The notes under the pieces are model-generated. The model was not told the origin of the DNA and ran no database searches. It saw nothing but the letters and a program-made list of their open reading frames with translations. A program made the translations under genes and the position numbers. From the NCBI GenBank assembly GCA_965656535.1, contig CBFHKX010000001.1:558001-622000 (forward strand): a stretch of DNA of 64,000 nucleotides. Direction: 5' to 3'. Positions 20,586 to 32,746 of this stretch are shown piece after piece. This stretch comes from Lishizhenia sp965656535 (GTDB taxonomy: Bacteria > Bacteroidota > Bacteroidia > Flavobacteriales_D > Crocinitomicaceae). Positions within the stretch are counted from its first letter, which is position 1. Every line of letters begins with the position of its first letter.

Positions 20586-21315
20586 ATTTGTAAATATTTG
20601 GATTGTTATCTTCTTCTTGATAAGCTTACCTCCAGTTCTTGGGTTAGAATATGGAGGTACTTACGAACTTTTTGGGTTAAAACTACCTGGAGAAGAGTTC
20701 AAGTACAATTCAATTATTTACACCAGCTTTGCTGCCGTTATTCTTATTTTTGGTATTCTGAAGGCTAGCCGTCGATGGATGGGAATGCGAATAGCTAAGC
20801 AAACACATAAATTTATTTTTTCCGCTCCAGTTAGCAAAGCCAGAAAGAGCAGAATTTTGACTTACGGTATTTTAGAAACAGCTGTTCTTTTGGCAGGAGC
20901 TTACTTTTATTACTCGATTTCTTATTTAACCTTTGCGGTTGCAGTTGTTCTTTTAGCCATTGCTGTTGAACATATTTTGCATTTAGTGGTTGGCTTTTCT
21001 ACCAAAAGTTTTCGTGTAGGAATAACTAAAAAAGCTGTAGTAAGTAATGATAGAGATGTAAGTGTAATGTATTTTACAGGCCTAAGAAAGGTAGGGATAC
21101 ACCAACAAACTGTGTACTTTGATTACATCAAAGAGTTAACCTTGCATTTACCTGTGAACAGTATAGATGAGCAATATTGGAATGATTTTAAAGCGTCTTT
21201 GAAAGAGCAAGTGAATGAAGATAGAGTATTTTTTAATCAAGCTTTTAAAGATTACCCAGAGTATTCTACCGAAAATAATATTCGAACACGAACAGCATTT
21301 AAGGTCGAGCGCTAA
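20578..21315 (+). CDS. Hypothetical membrane protein
   Basis: A 245-residue protein with about four hydrophobic helices (residues 5-22, 48-62, 98-118 and 120-140) and a soluble C-terminal domain of about 90 residues. No family is recognised. It overlaps the DUF349 gene by 8 bp, which suggests coupled translation, and it converges with ispD, overlapping by 4 bp. Confidence 0.6.
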   Translation: MNKFVNIWIVIFFLISLPPVLGLEYGGTYELFGLKLPGEEFKYNSIIYTSFAAVILIFGILKASRRWMGMRIAKQTHKFIFSAPVSKARKSRILTYGILETAVLLAGAYFYYSISYLTFAVAVVLLAIAVEHILHLVVGFSTKSFRVGITKKAVVSNDRDVSVMYFTGLRKVGIHQQTVYFDYIKELTLHLPVNSIDEQYWNDFKASLKEQVNEDRVFFNQAFKDYPEYSTENNIRTRTAFKVER

Positions 21316-21983
21316 CTCTCGTGTAATAAATTGATATAAAGTTCTGCTATTTTTAGATCAACCGGTGAGGTAATTTTAATATTTTCTTCGTTTCCGGGAG
21401 AAAGATGTATAGTAAATCCTGCTTTCTCTACTAAGCTTGCGTCGTCTGTAATTTCTTTAGAAAATGCTAGTTCATAAGCGCTTGTTAGTATATCTTTCTG
21501 GAAAACTTGAGGTGTTTGAACACTTACATAAGCACTTCTATCTAATGCACAGTTTCCCATTTCACTAATCTTTCTTAATGATTCTTTCAAGGGTAAAGTA
21601 GGAATTGCACTTCCTTTTTCTTCTGCTAATCGGAAGGCATTTTTTAAGGTAGAATCAGAAACAAAAGGCCTTACACCATCGTGAACAGCAATTAGTTCTC
21701 CTGTGCACTTTTTTAACGCGTTTTTGATAGAATCATAGCGTTCTATTCCACCAGAGATAAGCGTATGCTTAATTGTTGGTAATTGCGATATGAGCTCTTC
21801 CCAAAAAGCAATCCAATCTTCTGGAAGCGTTACAATAAATTGAGCATTTGGATCAAAGTCATTAAAACGTTTAAGTGTAAGGTATAGAATAGGATATTCT
21901 CCAATTTTTAAGAATTGTTTTGGAATTTTGGCTCCCATTCTTTTACCAATTCCACCTGCGGTGATGATGATTGATTTCTGCAT
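21312..21983 (-). CDS. ispD: 2-C-methyl-D-erythritol 4-phosphate cytidylyltransferase
   Basis: IspD transfers CMP to methylerythritol 4-phosphate in the non-mevalonate isoprenoid pathway. The 223-residue protein has the nucleotide-binding start ITAGGIGKRMGAKIPKQFL, the HDGVRPFVS motif, VQTPQVFQ, and DDASLVEKAG near the C-terminus. All are diagnostic and the length is normal. It stands alone on its strand. Confidence 0.93.
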   Translation of the reverse strand: MQKSIIITAGGIGKRMGAKIPKQFLKIGEYPILYLTLKRFNDFDPNAQFIVTLPEDWIAFWEELISQLPTIKHTLISGGIERYDSIKNALKKCTGELIAVHDGVRPFVSDSTLKNAFRLAEEKGSAIPTLPLKESLRKISEMGNCALDRSAYVSVQTPQVFQKDILTSAYELAFSKEITDDASLVEKAGFTIHLSPGNEENIKITSPVDLKIAELYINLLHES

Positions 21984-22115
21984 GCACTGTAAAGGTAAGG
22001 TTTTCTCTTCTAGTTGAAAAAATTTTCTAGTAAGTTCGAAGAGATTAACGGTTCACAGTTTTCGGAGGGCAAACAAAGTTGTTAACCCTCCGAAAAAAAA
22101 AGAATTTCAGCCTGT

Positions 22116-22487
22116 TTAGTCTTTTATCGCTAGGCCAGCTATGGGTAAACAAATTCCCGTTATTAGTGTAAGATAAGTACCCACGCCAATGGAGCCAATA
22201 TTTAAGGGTGTAGTTTTCGAAACTGCTGCAAAATATACAAGAGCTACAGCAAGCGCGAGAACAGCGAAAATGGACGAAGCGATAAGAGCTCCTGATTTCA
22301 TTCTTTTCGATCGATCTCCAATTACACAAAGTAAAATTGGTACAATAAAAAAGATTAAAGTAAAAGCACCGTATCCACCAGAAATACCTGAAATTGATCC
22401 TAAAAATGGTAATGAAAACCACGGTAAAAATGCAGATATTACTCCTACTGAGGCTAAAATTAAAACTGCTAGTTTTTGTTTGTTCAT
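22116..22487 (-). CDS. Small four-helix membrane protein
   Basis: A 123-residue protein with four hydrophobic helices separated by short loops (IIFFIVPILLCVIGDRSKRM between helices 2 and 3). No family is named with confidence. It is the last chromosomal gene before the left tRNA-derived repeat and marks the outer flank of the island. An overlapping frame at 22045-22422 is a shadow. Confidence 0.5.
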   Translation of the reverse strand: MNKQKLAVLILASVGVISAFLPWFSLPFLGSISGISGGYGAFTLIFFIVPILLCVIGDRSKRMKSGALIASSIFAVLALAVALVYFAAVSKTTPLNIGSIGVGTYLTLITGICLPIAGLAIKD

Positions 22488-22658
22488 AATAATTATATTG
22501 GTTTGCCTAAAAGTATAGTTTCAAACACTGGTGCATAGCCCAAGATTAGCTCAAACAGTATTGCTTTATTAAGAAAAATATAAACTACTTGTTTAGCAAC
22601 ACTGTAATTAAAGCAGTCGTTTTTATGGTTAGCAGGGAATTATACGATTTTCGATTTT

Positions 22659-22745
22659 TTGGACACAAAAAAAGGAGCTCTAAAAAAAGAACTCCTTCAA
22701 TGGTAGCGAGAGCAGGACTCGAACCTACGACCTTCGGGTTATGAG
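22659..22745 (-). repeat. Left tRNA-fMet 3'-end repeat (attL-like)
   Basis: An 87-bp direct repeat of 56451-56537, with about three mismatches. It contains the terminator hairpin and the 3' half of the initiator tRNA gene (T arm, variable loop and part of the anticodon arm up to TTATGAG), and then diverges. It cannot make a tRNA. It marks the chromosomal end displaced by integration at the tRNA 3' end. The approximately 600 bp between 22488 and 23083 holds this repeat, the 18-bp motif at 22834 and no gene I can support. Confidence 0.8.
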
Positions 22746-22833
22746 TATGTAGGTCGAGTCTTAATTCTGAGTGTTATATAGATTCCTCAAGGGCAAAGAC
22801 ATATGTTTTAGATACAAAAATGAACAAAACTGC

Positions 22834-22851
22834 ACCCCAATACGTTACTCT
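22834..22851 (+). repeat. Island-end 18-bp motif, left copy
   Basis: ACCCCAATACGTTACTCT lies about 90 bp inside the left tRNA fragment. A copy with one mismatch lies at 54555-54572, just inside the right tRNA fragment. Candidate recombinase arm site or an extended part of the att site. Confidence 0.45.
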
Positions 22852-23083
22852 TTATCGAATATGTTTAAGAAGGTTAGTTTCTTTAAATTTTTAATTCTCA
22901 ATTAGTGAAAAGATTACTATTAAATTTCGTTTTATGTTAAAAGTATTATCTAGAATTTTTATTTTTAAACTAGTTAATTATTTGTTTGAACGGTTTAATT
23001 TTATCTTTGGGCTAGTTGTAGTTTCTTAATGTTGTAAAAGTTAGTTTTAAACTTTATCTTAACCCTAATTTCTAAGTTTTTAA

Positions 23084-25407
23084 ATGATTATTCTTTCATA
23101 CAGTAAATATAGTGTTATATTGCTTTTGACCTTTATTAGTCTTTGTATTAAAGGACAAAATAAAAGGATTGAATATGCTGATTATTTATTTGAAAGACAT
23201 GAGTTTAAAAGATCAAGTAAAATATATAGAGCACAATACAAAAATGATAGACTTGATAAAGTTCACTTTTTAAAATATATATCGTCTTTATACTTCTCTA
23301 ATCAATACAAAGAAATACTTAATATTAAATCAGAAAAGACTAGCTTTGTTATGACGAAGGAGTTTTATTTTTAAAAGCTTGTCAAGCTGAAAATAATATA
23401 ACTTTATTCTCAGAAATTTTAAATCAATTGAATCACGATTATGCTGACTCAAACGATTTAAAAAAATACATAAATTCATTTTCTTTAATGAAAGAAAAAA
23501 AGTCAGGCGGTTATATTACGTCTAATAAACCTATATATAAGGAAAGCACTTTTCCATATTTTTATGACTCTGTGTTAACTTACTCAAAATTTAAAAAGCA
23601 AAAACAAAAATTAAACAAGAATTATTCTAAAAATAGCTTAGAGTATAAAGTTCAAAACTTACCATATAATTTTCAGAAAAAAATAGTTAACGAAATTCAA
23701 GGTCCAATTTGGTTTAACGATTCAATTTTGTTTTTTTCGACAATAAATCAAAAAAATATCAACTCAGTCAAAAATTTAAAGTTAAACTGTTACTATAATG
23801 AAGAAAAAATACCTCTTCCATTTTGTTTAGATAGTTTCTCATATAGCCATCCGTCTTTTGATACAAAAAATAATCGACTGTATTTCTCAGTTAAAGAAAA
23901 AGGGAGAGACGCTAATATTTTTTACTCAGAATTTAATCAAAAATCATGGTCAGAGGCGAAGAAACTAAATGAAAATATCAATACTAAAGGTAATGAAATG
24001 TTTCCATGCGTTCGAGGGAATTATCTTTATTTTGCATCAAATGGCTTACCAGGTATTGGAGGGTTGGATTTATTTGAAATAGAGATAGACCAGATAAATA
24101 ATGGTGTCCCTAAAAACTTAGGGAGAAATATTAACAGTCCACTAGATGATTTTTCTATTTGTTTTAAGGATAATCATTCTGGCTATTTTTCTTCAAACAG
24201 AAACGATTATACTGACGCTATTTACACTTTTGAATATGATTTAAATACAAAAATTAATCATTGTATTAACGCTTGTAGTAAAACCTCTTGTATATCGTTA
24301 TCACACGAATATACTAAAAATGCCAATCTGCTAACTAAATGGGTTTTAGGAAATGGAGATACAATTTTGGGGCAAAATATTAAATATTGTTATGGTAAAA
24401 AAGGATTTTATGAAGGAGAACTTATCGTTTTCGATACTTTAGAAAGTAATTTAATTTTATTTCAAGAACCGTTTGTTGTAAAAATTGACGATGAGTATTT
24501 AATCTCTCCCGAAATAATTATTGAAACGGAAGGAGTAATTGAGGATAGTTTATCTTTTTTTATTGATAATTCTATTAATGAAAATATTTTTGCAGTAGAA
24601 TGGAGCTTTGGCGACGGGAATAGTTCTCAAGAGGATTCATCATATTATAGTTATAGTCATCCAGGAGTGTACCAAGTCGTCTGTAATGTATTTTTTAATG
24701 ATGCAAACGGATTAGAGTGTTGTAAAGTAGAATCAATCGGCTATATAAATATTAAAGACACAATTAATAATCAGGTAGAAGAAAAAAATAATATTGCTAT
24801 CGACTATTTTTCTTTAAAGCTAGAACTACAAGAAAGCTTAAATTTAGATGACTTTAAAATGGTAATTATGGATAAGGGGTTGTCTATAAGTTGTTTAGAT
24901 TTAACTAATGCTACTGCTGAAATGGAAGTAGAACTTAATAAGTCTAAAGATTACAGGCTACTTTTAATTAATAAAAATACAAATGATACAATTAATAGAT
25001 TAGAAATAAGTAATAGACTTAAAAAAGAAAATGAATTTTCAATTCCTCACTATATTTTAATGTCAACTGTAGATACTTTATTTTTTGATCATAATTCCTT
25101 TGAAATTATTGGTTCTGAGATAACAAAAATTAACTTTATTTGTAAATATCTCAGTCAAAACCCTAAAGTTAAGTTGAAAGTAGAAGGTTATACCGATGCA
25201 GTTGGAAGTCCAAATGATAATTTGAAATTATCACAAAAAAGAGTTGAAGAAGTAGTGAATTATTTGAAAGGTAACGGAGTTCAAAACAATCAAATTATCG
25301 CTAAGGCTTTAGGAGAAAGGAATTTAATTGAGCCTTGTGTTAATTGTGATCAAGATAAGCGAAGAAATAATAGAAGAGTTGAACTAACAATTATAAAAGA
25401 TGAATAA
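23084..25407 (+). pseudogene. TPR-PD40-PKD-OmpA envelope protein, frameshifted
   Basis: The first part (23084-23374) carries a signal peptide and a helical TPR-like start. The rest continues in another frame from about 23373 (KACQAENNITLFSEIL onward). Adding one T to the T5 run at 23368-23372 joins them. The downstream part has PD40 beta-propeller repeats (ALS-type motifs LYFASNGLPGIGGLDLFEI, GYFSSNRND), a PKD domain (AVEWSFGDGNSS...HPGVYQVVC) and a C-terminal OmpA peptidoglycan-binding domain (VEGYTDAVGSPNDN...RRNNRRVELTI). This layout recalls PorE-type proteins of type IX secretion. It is intact from 23428 but lacks its signal peptide there. Confidence 0.7.
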
Positions 25408-26356
25408 ATTTTTATTGCTAATAGGTTCATTATTGATTTTTAATTTAATAATGGCACAAGCCATACCAACAGAGGAAAGTAATATTGATTATATTGTTAC
25501 TTATGGAAATGAAGCAACTAAAAGTTATGGAGATGATGATTTTTCATAAGTTTTTTTCTTAACCATACCAGAAAGCTTTCAAGATAGATTCTATTTAAGG
25601 ATTTATAGTCCAGCTGCAAATTCAAAAGAAGATGTAAAGGTAAAAGAGTTTAATAGTGTTTTTCAATTTTCGGTTTACGGAGGTGACGACTCTTTATTTA
25701 ACGAAGCATCTAAAAACCAAAATCCGATTAAAGGATATGATAATGGAAGCTTATTAGAGTCTAAAGATTATAAAATTGATTCAGATACTGGTTGGGTTTT
25801 TATGGGACCTTTTAACCCTAATGATGGAGATAACTTTTATGGGGTAAATGAGAAAAAGAGTAAACTGTTTAAAGTAATTTGTAAAGGAATTTCAGGCGAC
25901 GACGGTAACTTATATAGAATGTATGTCAGTAAAAATAAAGAAACGAACGTCGCAGTTGAAGGAGGTAATTCTTTTACTTATGAATATTCTTTTAGAATGA
26001 AAGCAGGTAAGGGCAGTCAAGCATATATTTTTCCATTTATCGATGATTATACTAGAGCAATAAAACAATATAATTTTGATTTTGATGGTGATGGTGCTAT
26101 TAGATTATATACATCAGAAAAAAAAGGACTTTTACTAGCTACCTCAGGTGATGGGAGTTGGGCAAGCAATCAAATATTAATTAGTCCAAAAGAAAGAAAT
26201 AAGACGGCCGAAATTATTTTTCAAAAAAAAGGGAATTGGTATAACGACATTACATTTTATCTATTAAATCAATATGATAAAACAATACCATTTTACACAT
26301 TGCCAATAGGTAGCAGACCTCTGAAAAATCAAAAAATCACTATTGAGCACCAATGA
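25400..26356 (+). pseudogene. Exported protein with internal stop
   Basis: A frame opens with ATG at 25400, overlapping the OmpA-like stop, with a signal peptide ending IMAQ. It reads DDDFS, then TAA at 25547-25549, then VFFLTIPESFQDRFYLRIYSP and on to 26356 without another stop. The protein (about 318 residues) looks beta-rich and contains Asp/Gly motifs (DFDGDGAIRLY), and it matches no family I can name. It sits between the OmpA-like and kinase genes with overlaps at both ends (4 bp with the kinase), so the cluster was built as one transcript. Confidence 0.6.
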
Positions 26357-29300
26357 AAATTTGTTTAATATATTTATTGGTTTTATTATTTTTTATTAAT
26401 AAAGTTTATAGTCAAATAATATATAATACTAAAGAATTAACTACTTCAAATGGTTTAGCATCCAACTTTATTTATGATTTAGAATTTGACCATAAAGGTA
26501 AACTATGGATTGCTACTGATAAGGGTATAAACGTTTATAATGGAAAAAAATGTTTTACTTATAATACGAAAAACAGTACCCTATTAAATGATTACATAAA
26601 AGAACTTGTTTTTATAGATTCTTGTCTTTATGTAAAGAATGCAAAAAGCAAAGTAAGTGCTTATTATGTAGATGCTAGCTTTACTTTATTGAACTCTACA
26701 AGTGATGTTAACTTTAATTTTAAATCTAAAAAAGAAAAGAAAGTAAAACTTTCAAAAAATAAAATAGATGCAATATTAGCGGACTTAGGATTAGTTTCTT
26801 CAGAAGTAAATTTATTTTTAATGCATGAAAATTTTTATTGGATAGGAACAAAAGGGATGGGGCTTTTTCAAATTGAAAATAAAGGCGTTAAGCTTTTAGA
26901 TTCTAATTATAACAACGAGTTAATACTTCAATTTAATAAAAAGCATTATTATTCTAAAGATAACCGATTTATTAATGTAAATAATAACCAGAAAAGTTTA
27001 GGAACTCTTAATTTTAATGACGCTATTTTAAGCATTACTACAATTCAAAATGATACTATTTATATTGGTGAAAACGGATTGTTTGATAGTTCTAATAAAG
27101 AGCCATTTTTATCAATAAAAAAAATAACACATCGACTAATTATGGAGATACACTAGTTTTAGGAACTTTGAATAAAGGAGTTTATTACGTATATAATAGA
27201 AAGGTTATTAAAAATTTTTCAATACCTCAAGGCATAGCGCATCCAAATATCAAGGGATTATTTGTACATAAAGATTTACTGTGGGTAGCAACTTCTAGTG
27301 GAGTTTCTTATAGCAATGGTAATCAGTTTAAAATAGTAGATGGAAGTGAACGGTTTTGTTTTGAGAAAATTCTTAAAATAAAGGATCAACTAAATGGTTT
27401 TACCCTAGAATCTGGGGTTTACGAGCTAAATAAAAATAAAACAGAACTTTTGTTAGATTATGATAATAAAACATACGTAAATGCGCTAAATTATCTAGAT
27501 AAAGTAATTATTGGCTTTACAAAAAGTACTTATATATGCAATTTAGATCGATTAACTAAATTAGATGTGCCAAATGAATCTTTGCCTTTGTTTATAGATG
27601 GAAATCAAGTTGGCTTTTCTCATAATAAACAGCTCTTACTATACAATTTATCAAGAGTAGAGTTGAGCCCCAATTTTGAAGTTAGTTCTGTAAGTATAAA
27701 TGGGAAACAAAAATTATTTTCTGAATATTATTTTTTGAATGCTGGTAATTATGATATCCGATTAAATTTATCCCCAATTTATTTTGGAATAAATAAAGAA
27801 GTTGTCTATTCCTACAAAATAAATAATAAACAATGGAATCCTTATCAAGAATTAAGTTCAATAATATTAAACCAACAGGAAAAATCATTCGATATAGAAA
27901 TTAGAGCAGCACTAAAAGGGCAAGAGCATTTAACATCTAAAATAATTAAATTAAGATTTCTTATTGCTATTCCTTTTTGGAAGAAACCAATAGCAATTGT
28001 TCTTTTATTTTTATTCATTATAATAGTTACAACAACTTTTTTTGTAATAAGAAACAAAATTTTACGAAAGAAAAATGAGGAGTTAGAATTAATTATACAT
28101 CAAAAAACTGAGCAAATACGACAAGAAAAAGAGTTAATTGTTGAAAAAAATCGAACACTAAATGCCTTTAAAGAGACTATAGACAGAACATATAATCCAG
28201 TGGTTATTTTTAATAATAATGGAGCGATTTTATATGAAAACACACTTTTTAATCAATTATTTACCAAAGATAAAAATCAAACATTATTAGAAAAATTAGA
28301 AATTTCAAAAAAAGAATTAAAAGAACTAAGTAATAATTATTCTAAAGAAAAAAAAGTTATGATAAGTAAATCTAAGGAAGCTTTTTTTTAATAAACATCA
28401 CAAAGATTAAAGAAGAAAGGTCCTCAGAAAGTTTATTTGTTTTAGTCGCCCAAAACATTACCAAAAATAAAGAAATTGAGTTCAATTTAAAAGAGGCTAA
28501 AGACAATGCAATATTGGCTCAAAAAGCTAAAGAGCTTATTTTAAATAGTATTAGTCACGAAATTCGAAATCCAATTACAGCAATTGTGGGAGTGGCAAAA
28601 TTATTAGAAAAAAAAGAAAGTTTATCAGAAGAAGAACAAAAATTAATAAAAGGATTAAGTAGTGCATCAATGATGCTACTTAATTTAGTTAATAACAGTT
28701 TATATATAGGAAAAAAAGAAGCGGGTCTATTACAGTTTCCCTTTTCTAACTTTTCAATAAATAATCTTTTAAATTCGGTATTATTAACATTAAGTTTTCA
28801 AGCGATTGAAAAAGGCATATCATTAAAAGTTAATAAAAACTTACACAACGATATTTATGAAGGAGATGAACTAAAGCTTACTCAAGTTTTATTAAACTTA
28901 GTAGGGAATGCTATAAAATTCACAAATAAAGGCGAAGTTGTTGTAGATGTTCTAGAAAAGAATAACGCATTAACTTTTTTAATTAAAGATACTGGAATAG
29001 GAATGAATAAACAGGAACTTTCAAATGCTTTTATGCCTTTTAAGCAGTTTCAAAATAATTCTAATAATAGTCAAATAGGTTCTGGTTTAGGACTTTCAAT
29101 TTGTAAAAGTATTGTAGAGTCACAGGGTGGAATAATTTCTTTAGATTCAGATATAAATAAAGGAACTACAGTTAGCTTTAGATTACCTTATAAAAAGGTA
29201 AAATCTACTTCTGAAAATTTGTATAAAGAGCCAATTATAGAACCTAATTTATTATTAGGTCTAAAAGTATTGATTATTGAAGATAGTCATTTTAATCAAT

Positions 29301-29968
29301 TATATCTAAAACATTTGATACAAAGCTGGAATGGAGAAGTAATAACAGCAAAAACGGGAAAAGAAGCTAAGAAAAAAATAGATTCAACTTTTTTTGATTT
29401 AATCTTATTAGATCTTGAATTACCTGACATAAATGGTAAAGAAATTGCAAGGTACATAAAAGTAAAGTCGAAGGTAAATGATCAAACACCCATTATAGTT
29501 TTATCGGCTAATCCAAAAGATGAGTCTATAAAAGAATTAAATAGCGAACTTTTTTCAGCTTACCTTCAAAAGCCTTTTAAGTCTGAAGAATTATATTCGT
29601 TAGTTTTTACTACTCTTAAAACAGAAAAAACAATTAAATATCTAAACCTAAAAGAAATAAAGTCTATTATTGGAGACAATGAAACGCTTTTAAAAGATCT
29701 AATAAAATCATTTATTGACGATTATCCACAGGTTTTAAAAAAGTTAAAGAATTCAATAAAAGAGTTAAACTTAGAAGAATTTGAAGCTTGTTTACATGTA
29801 TTAAAGTCTACCTTAGGGTACTTTAATTTATTAGAGCAAATAGAACTATTATCATCAATTATTCTAGAAATAAAAGAAGACAACAAAGAGTTGGCTTTTA
29901 AAAAAATAGCTATCTTTGAAAATCAATTGATGTGTGTTATGTATGAAATGAATCAATTAATAAATTAG
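26353..29968 (+). pseudogene. Hybrid histidine kinase with propeller sensor, two frameshifts
   Basis: Three adjacent frames make one protein of about 1,200 residues. Frame one (26353-27156) has a signal peptide and two-component propeller repeats (GLASNFIYDLEFDHKGKLWIA). Frame two (to 28391) has more propeller, a Y_Y_Y-like domain, a transmembrane segment (PIAIVLLFLFIIIVTTTFFV) and a coiled coil with PAS. Frame three (28514-29968) has the HisKA His in NSISHEIRNP, the ATPase domain, a receiver (DLILLDLELPDING) and a C-terminal Hpt domain (CLHVLKSTLG). Adding one A to the A8 at 27117-27124 and one T to the T8 at 28382-28389 restores the full frame. Kinase, receiver and Hpt modules are intact in the third frame, but the sensor is separated from them. 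Confidence 0.75.
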
Positions 29969-30033
29969 TTGTTGGAAGAAATTATTTAATATAATGTACT
30001 TCTTCCAATCGGCTTTATCAAAAAAATAAAAAA

Positions 30034-30717
30034 ATGATAAAAGTTGTATTAGTAGACGATGATAAAATAACACACAAAGTCATTACTAGTTATATAGATC
30101 AGTTAGAAAATGTAGAACTTATTGGAAGCTTTTTAACTCCTATAGAGGCTGTAAATTTTTTTCAAGATAATGATGCAGACATTGTTTTTTTGGATGTAGA
30201 AATGCCCGAAATTGATGGTTTTACTTTTTTAAATATGACGAATTTAAAAAGCAGTATCGTTATTATTTCTTCAGATTCAAATTATGCATTAAAAGCATTT
30301 GGATGTAAAGCATTAGACTATTTGCACAAGCGAATAGAGTTTGAGCGTTTTTTTAAAGCTATTAAGCGATTTAAAGAACAAAGTCTAGTACTTCATGATT
30401 CTAATTCCAATACTATTTTTGTTCGAGTAAATAGACAGTTAACAAAGGTTGAAACAAAAGATATTTTAAGTGTTACAGCAGATGGAGATTATGTAAAAAT
30501 TTTATTAAAAGGCAATATAAAATTACATATTTACGGTACTTTGACTAACTTTAGTAGAATAATACCAGATTTTCTAATGCGTGTTCATAGAAAACACATT
30601 ATTAATATAAATGAAATAGAACAGATTTCTGAGTCTGGTTGTTATATTAGCAAAGAGTATTATCCAATAGGCAAAACTTTTATGGAGTTGCTTAAATCTA
30701 AGTTGAATATTTTTTAG
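30034..30717 (+). CDS. LytTR-family response regulator
   Basis: A 227-residue protein with an N-terminal receiver domain (acidic pocket VLVDDDK, phospho-acceptor Asp in IVFLDVEMPEIDG) and a C-terminal LytTR DNA-binding domain (IFVRVNRQLTKVETKDILSV...LMRVHRKHIININEI). It is 65 bp downstream of the hybrid kinase and is its likely partner through the Hpt domain. LytTR regulators bind paired short direct repeats upstream of surface or secretion genes. The gene is intact, unlike its neighbours. Confidence 0.88.
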   Translation: MIKVVLVDDDKITHKVITSYIDQLENVELIGSFLTPIEAVNFFQDNDADIVFLDVEMPEIDGFTFLNMTNLKSSIVIISSDSNYALKAFGCKALDYLHKRIEFERFFKAIKRFKEQSLVLHDSNSNTIFVRVNRQLTKVETKDILSVTADGDYVKILLKGNIKLHIYGTLTNFSRIIPDFLMRVHRKHIININEIEQISESGCYISKEYYPIGKTFMELLKSKLNIF

Positions 30718-30721
30718 CTCA

Positions 30722-31714
30722 ATGCATAAACAATCTTTTTTATTCATATTAATTATTTTCTTTTCATTCATAAAAGTAAATGCCCAGCAAGATTTAATTC
30801 TAAACGATGGAATGTACATCGTCATAAATGGAGGGCAAGTGGTTTTAGAAAATTCTAAACCAAATGCAATAAAGGTTTTAGGCAATGGAGGAAACATAAT
30901 TTCTGAAGGAGAAGATCATGTTTTAAATTGGAAAGTAAAAGAAGATACTGGCGTTTATACTATCCCTTTTGCAACAAGTAACTTAATAGAGATACCTTTA
31001 CAATTAGAAATAAAAGAAGCGGGAATAAATGGTGAAGGTATTTCGTTTTCTACCTATGGTACTTTAGAAAACAATATGCCCATTCCCAATACAACCTCTA
31101 CACCAATAAATTGTTTTAGAGAAAATAATACGTTAGCTGTGGTAGATCGTTTTTGGAGGATAGAAACAAATAATTATACTGTTGCCCCAAGAGCTAAATT
31201 ACTCATTACTTATGACGATGTTTATGAAATAGAAGGAGATAACAATATAAATGAATCAAATCTAAAGGCAATGTATTTTAACCCATTAGTTCAGCAATGG
31301 GAAAGCGAAACTAATTTTCGTGGAACAGCTGATGCTTTAAATAAACAAGTAAAAGAAATAGCTATAGAGCCTCAAAAATTCTACAAGAACTGGATGCTTA
31401 TCGATAGTGCATCTATTTTTTCTGAATTATGTAGCTAGGAGTTAATTATACCAGAAGCATTTACTCCAGATGGAGATCATATAAATGATACCTTTCAAAT
31501 TTTGGGACTTTACAATTATTTAGAAAATAATATTTCGATATTTAACCGTTGGGGTAGTAAAGTTTTTTATACAGAAAATTATGATGGCACATGGAATGGT
31601 TCTACTAACGGATCGGATTTACTTCCTGCAGGAGTTTATTTTTATGTTTTAACTTTAAAAACAAATAACCAAGGCAAAGAAGTTAAGAAAGGTACAGTTT
31701 ATATTCATTATTAG
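30722..31714 (+). pseudogene. Adhesin-like protein with gliding C-terminal domain, internal stop
   Basis: One frame from 30722 (signal peptide ending KVNAQ) to 31714, broken only by TAG at 31436-31438 between SELCS and ELIIPEAFTPDGD. The N-terminal about 220 residues belong to a domain repeated in three other proteins here (LNDGMYIVINGGQVVLENSK..., NWKV, RFWRIETNNYT). The segment after the stop is a complete gliding-motility-associated C-terminal (CHU_C/type B sorting) domain (FNRWGSKVFYTENYDGTWNG). The stop would abolish type IX export. It is followed by a PorP/SprF gene, its expected helper. Confidence 0.7.
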
Positions 31715-31723
31715 GTCTTTATT

Positions 31724-32625
31724 ATGAAATTTGTTATTATACTCATTTTTTCTTTTTTAGTAATTTAGGGCAACAAGAGGTTTTATTTACAAATTACAAT
31801 CAAGCCTTGTTAAATTATAACCCTGCATTTTTGGGAAGCACCAAAACAGCAGAGTTTAACATGCTTAATCGAAATCAATGGGTGGGGTTTAGTGGAGCTC
31901 CTACATCACAAGCGTTAAACCTAAACGCACCCTTTAGATCTAGAAATATTGGTTTTGGGGTAGCAATAATGAACGATAAAATAGGTCCGTTAAGTAAAAC
32001 AACTATAGATATTAATTTTGCCTATAAAATAAAAACTGCAAAGCAAGGGAGTCTTTCGCTAGGCATAAAAGGAGGGGGAGACTTTAATAGAGGTGGTTTA
32101 GACTTGCTTTCTACCATAGCAGAAAACGACCCTTCTTTGTTGGCGGCATCAACTTCATTTTTTTTACCCAACTTTGGAGCAGGCATTTATTATAAAAATA
32201 AAAAAACCTTTTTTAGCTTTTCCATTCCAAGGTTGCTAAATCATCAATCAACTAACTATAATAATTATGCCTTAAAAAAACACTACTATTTTATAGTAGG
32301 TTCAGAGTATAATTTAGTTAAGTCAGTCATTTACAAGCCTACTATTTTGGTTAGGTATGTAATTAATGCTCCAACACAAATAGAAATTACCAATAGGTTT
32401 CAATTTCAAAAAAAGTATGAGTTTGGGTTAGCTCTAAGAACTACAGATGCTGTAGCTATATTATTAGGAATAGATTTATTTAAGAATTTAAAATTAGTCT
32501 ATTCTTTCGATTGGTCTTTTGGTAATCGTTCATTTGTTTACAATCAAGGTTCTCACGAAGTTTATCTAAATTTTAAAATATCACCTAGAAAACAAATAGA
32601 AATAATAACCCCTAGGTATTTGTAA
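31724..32625 (+). pseudogene. PorP/SprF-family outer-membrane protein, frameshifted start
   Basis: The main frame reads as a PorP/SprF protein (TNYNQALLNYNPAFLGSTKT, NRNQWVGFSGAPTSQALNLN, GIKGGGDFN) and is open from about 31760 to 32625. The signal peptide (ATG at 31724, MKFVIILIFSF) is out of frame; one T added to the T6 run at 31753-31758 joins them. PorP/SprF proteins help export of type B sorting-domain adhesins such as the one encoded just upstream. The intact relative at 46415-47320 confirms the expected start. Confidence 0.7.
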
Positions 32626-32746
32626 AATCAAAAAAGTTCATGGTTAATTAAAGTATTTTTCCCTTTTGCTACAAACGATTAGTTTTCCCATTCCTCTTTA
32701 ATTTTATTAAATTCTAGTGTTTTTATTTTTATTGTAAACTTAATCT

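Noticed and set aside
22059..22095. Inverted repeat CGGAGGG...CCCTCCG as a terminator
   Set aside because: The stem is strong, but the T-run is on the wrong side for transcripts of either strand.
22045..22422. Overlapping 125-codon minus-strand frame
   Set aside because: It shadows the membrane protein gene and is Cys/Phe-rich without coding character.
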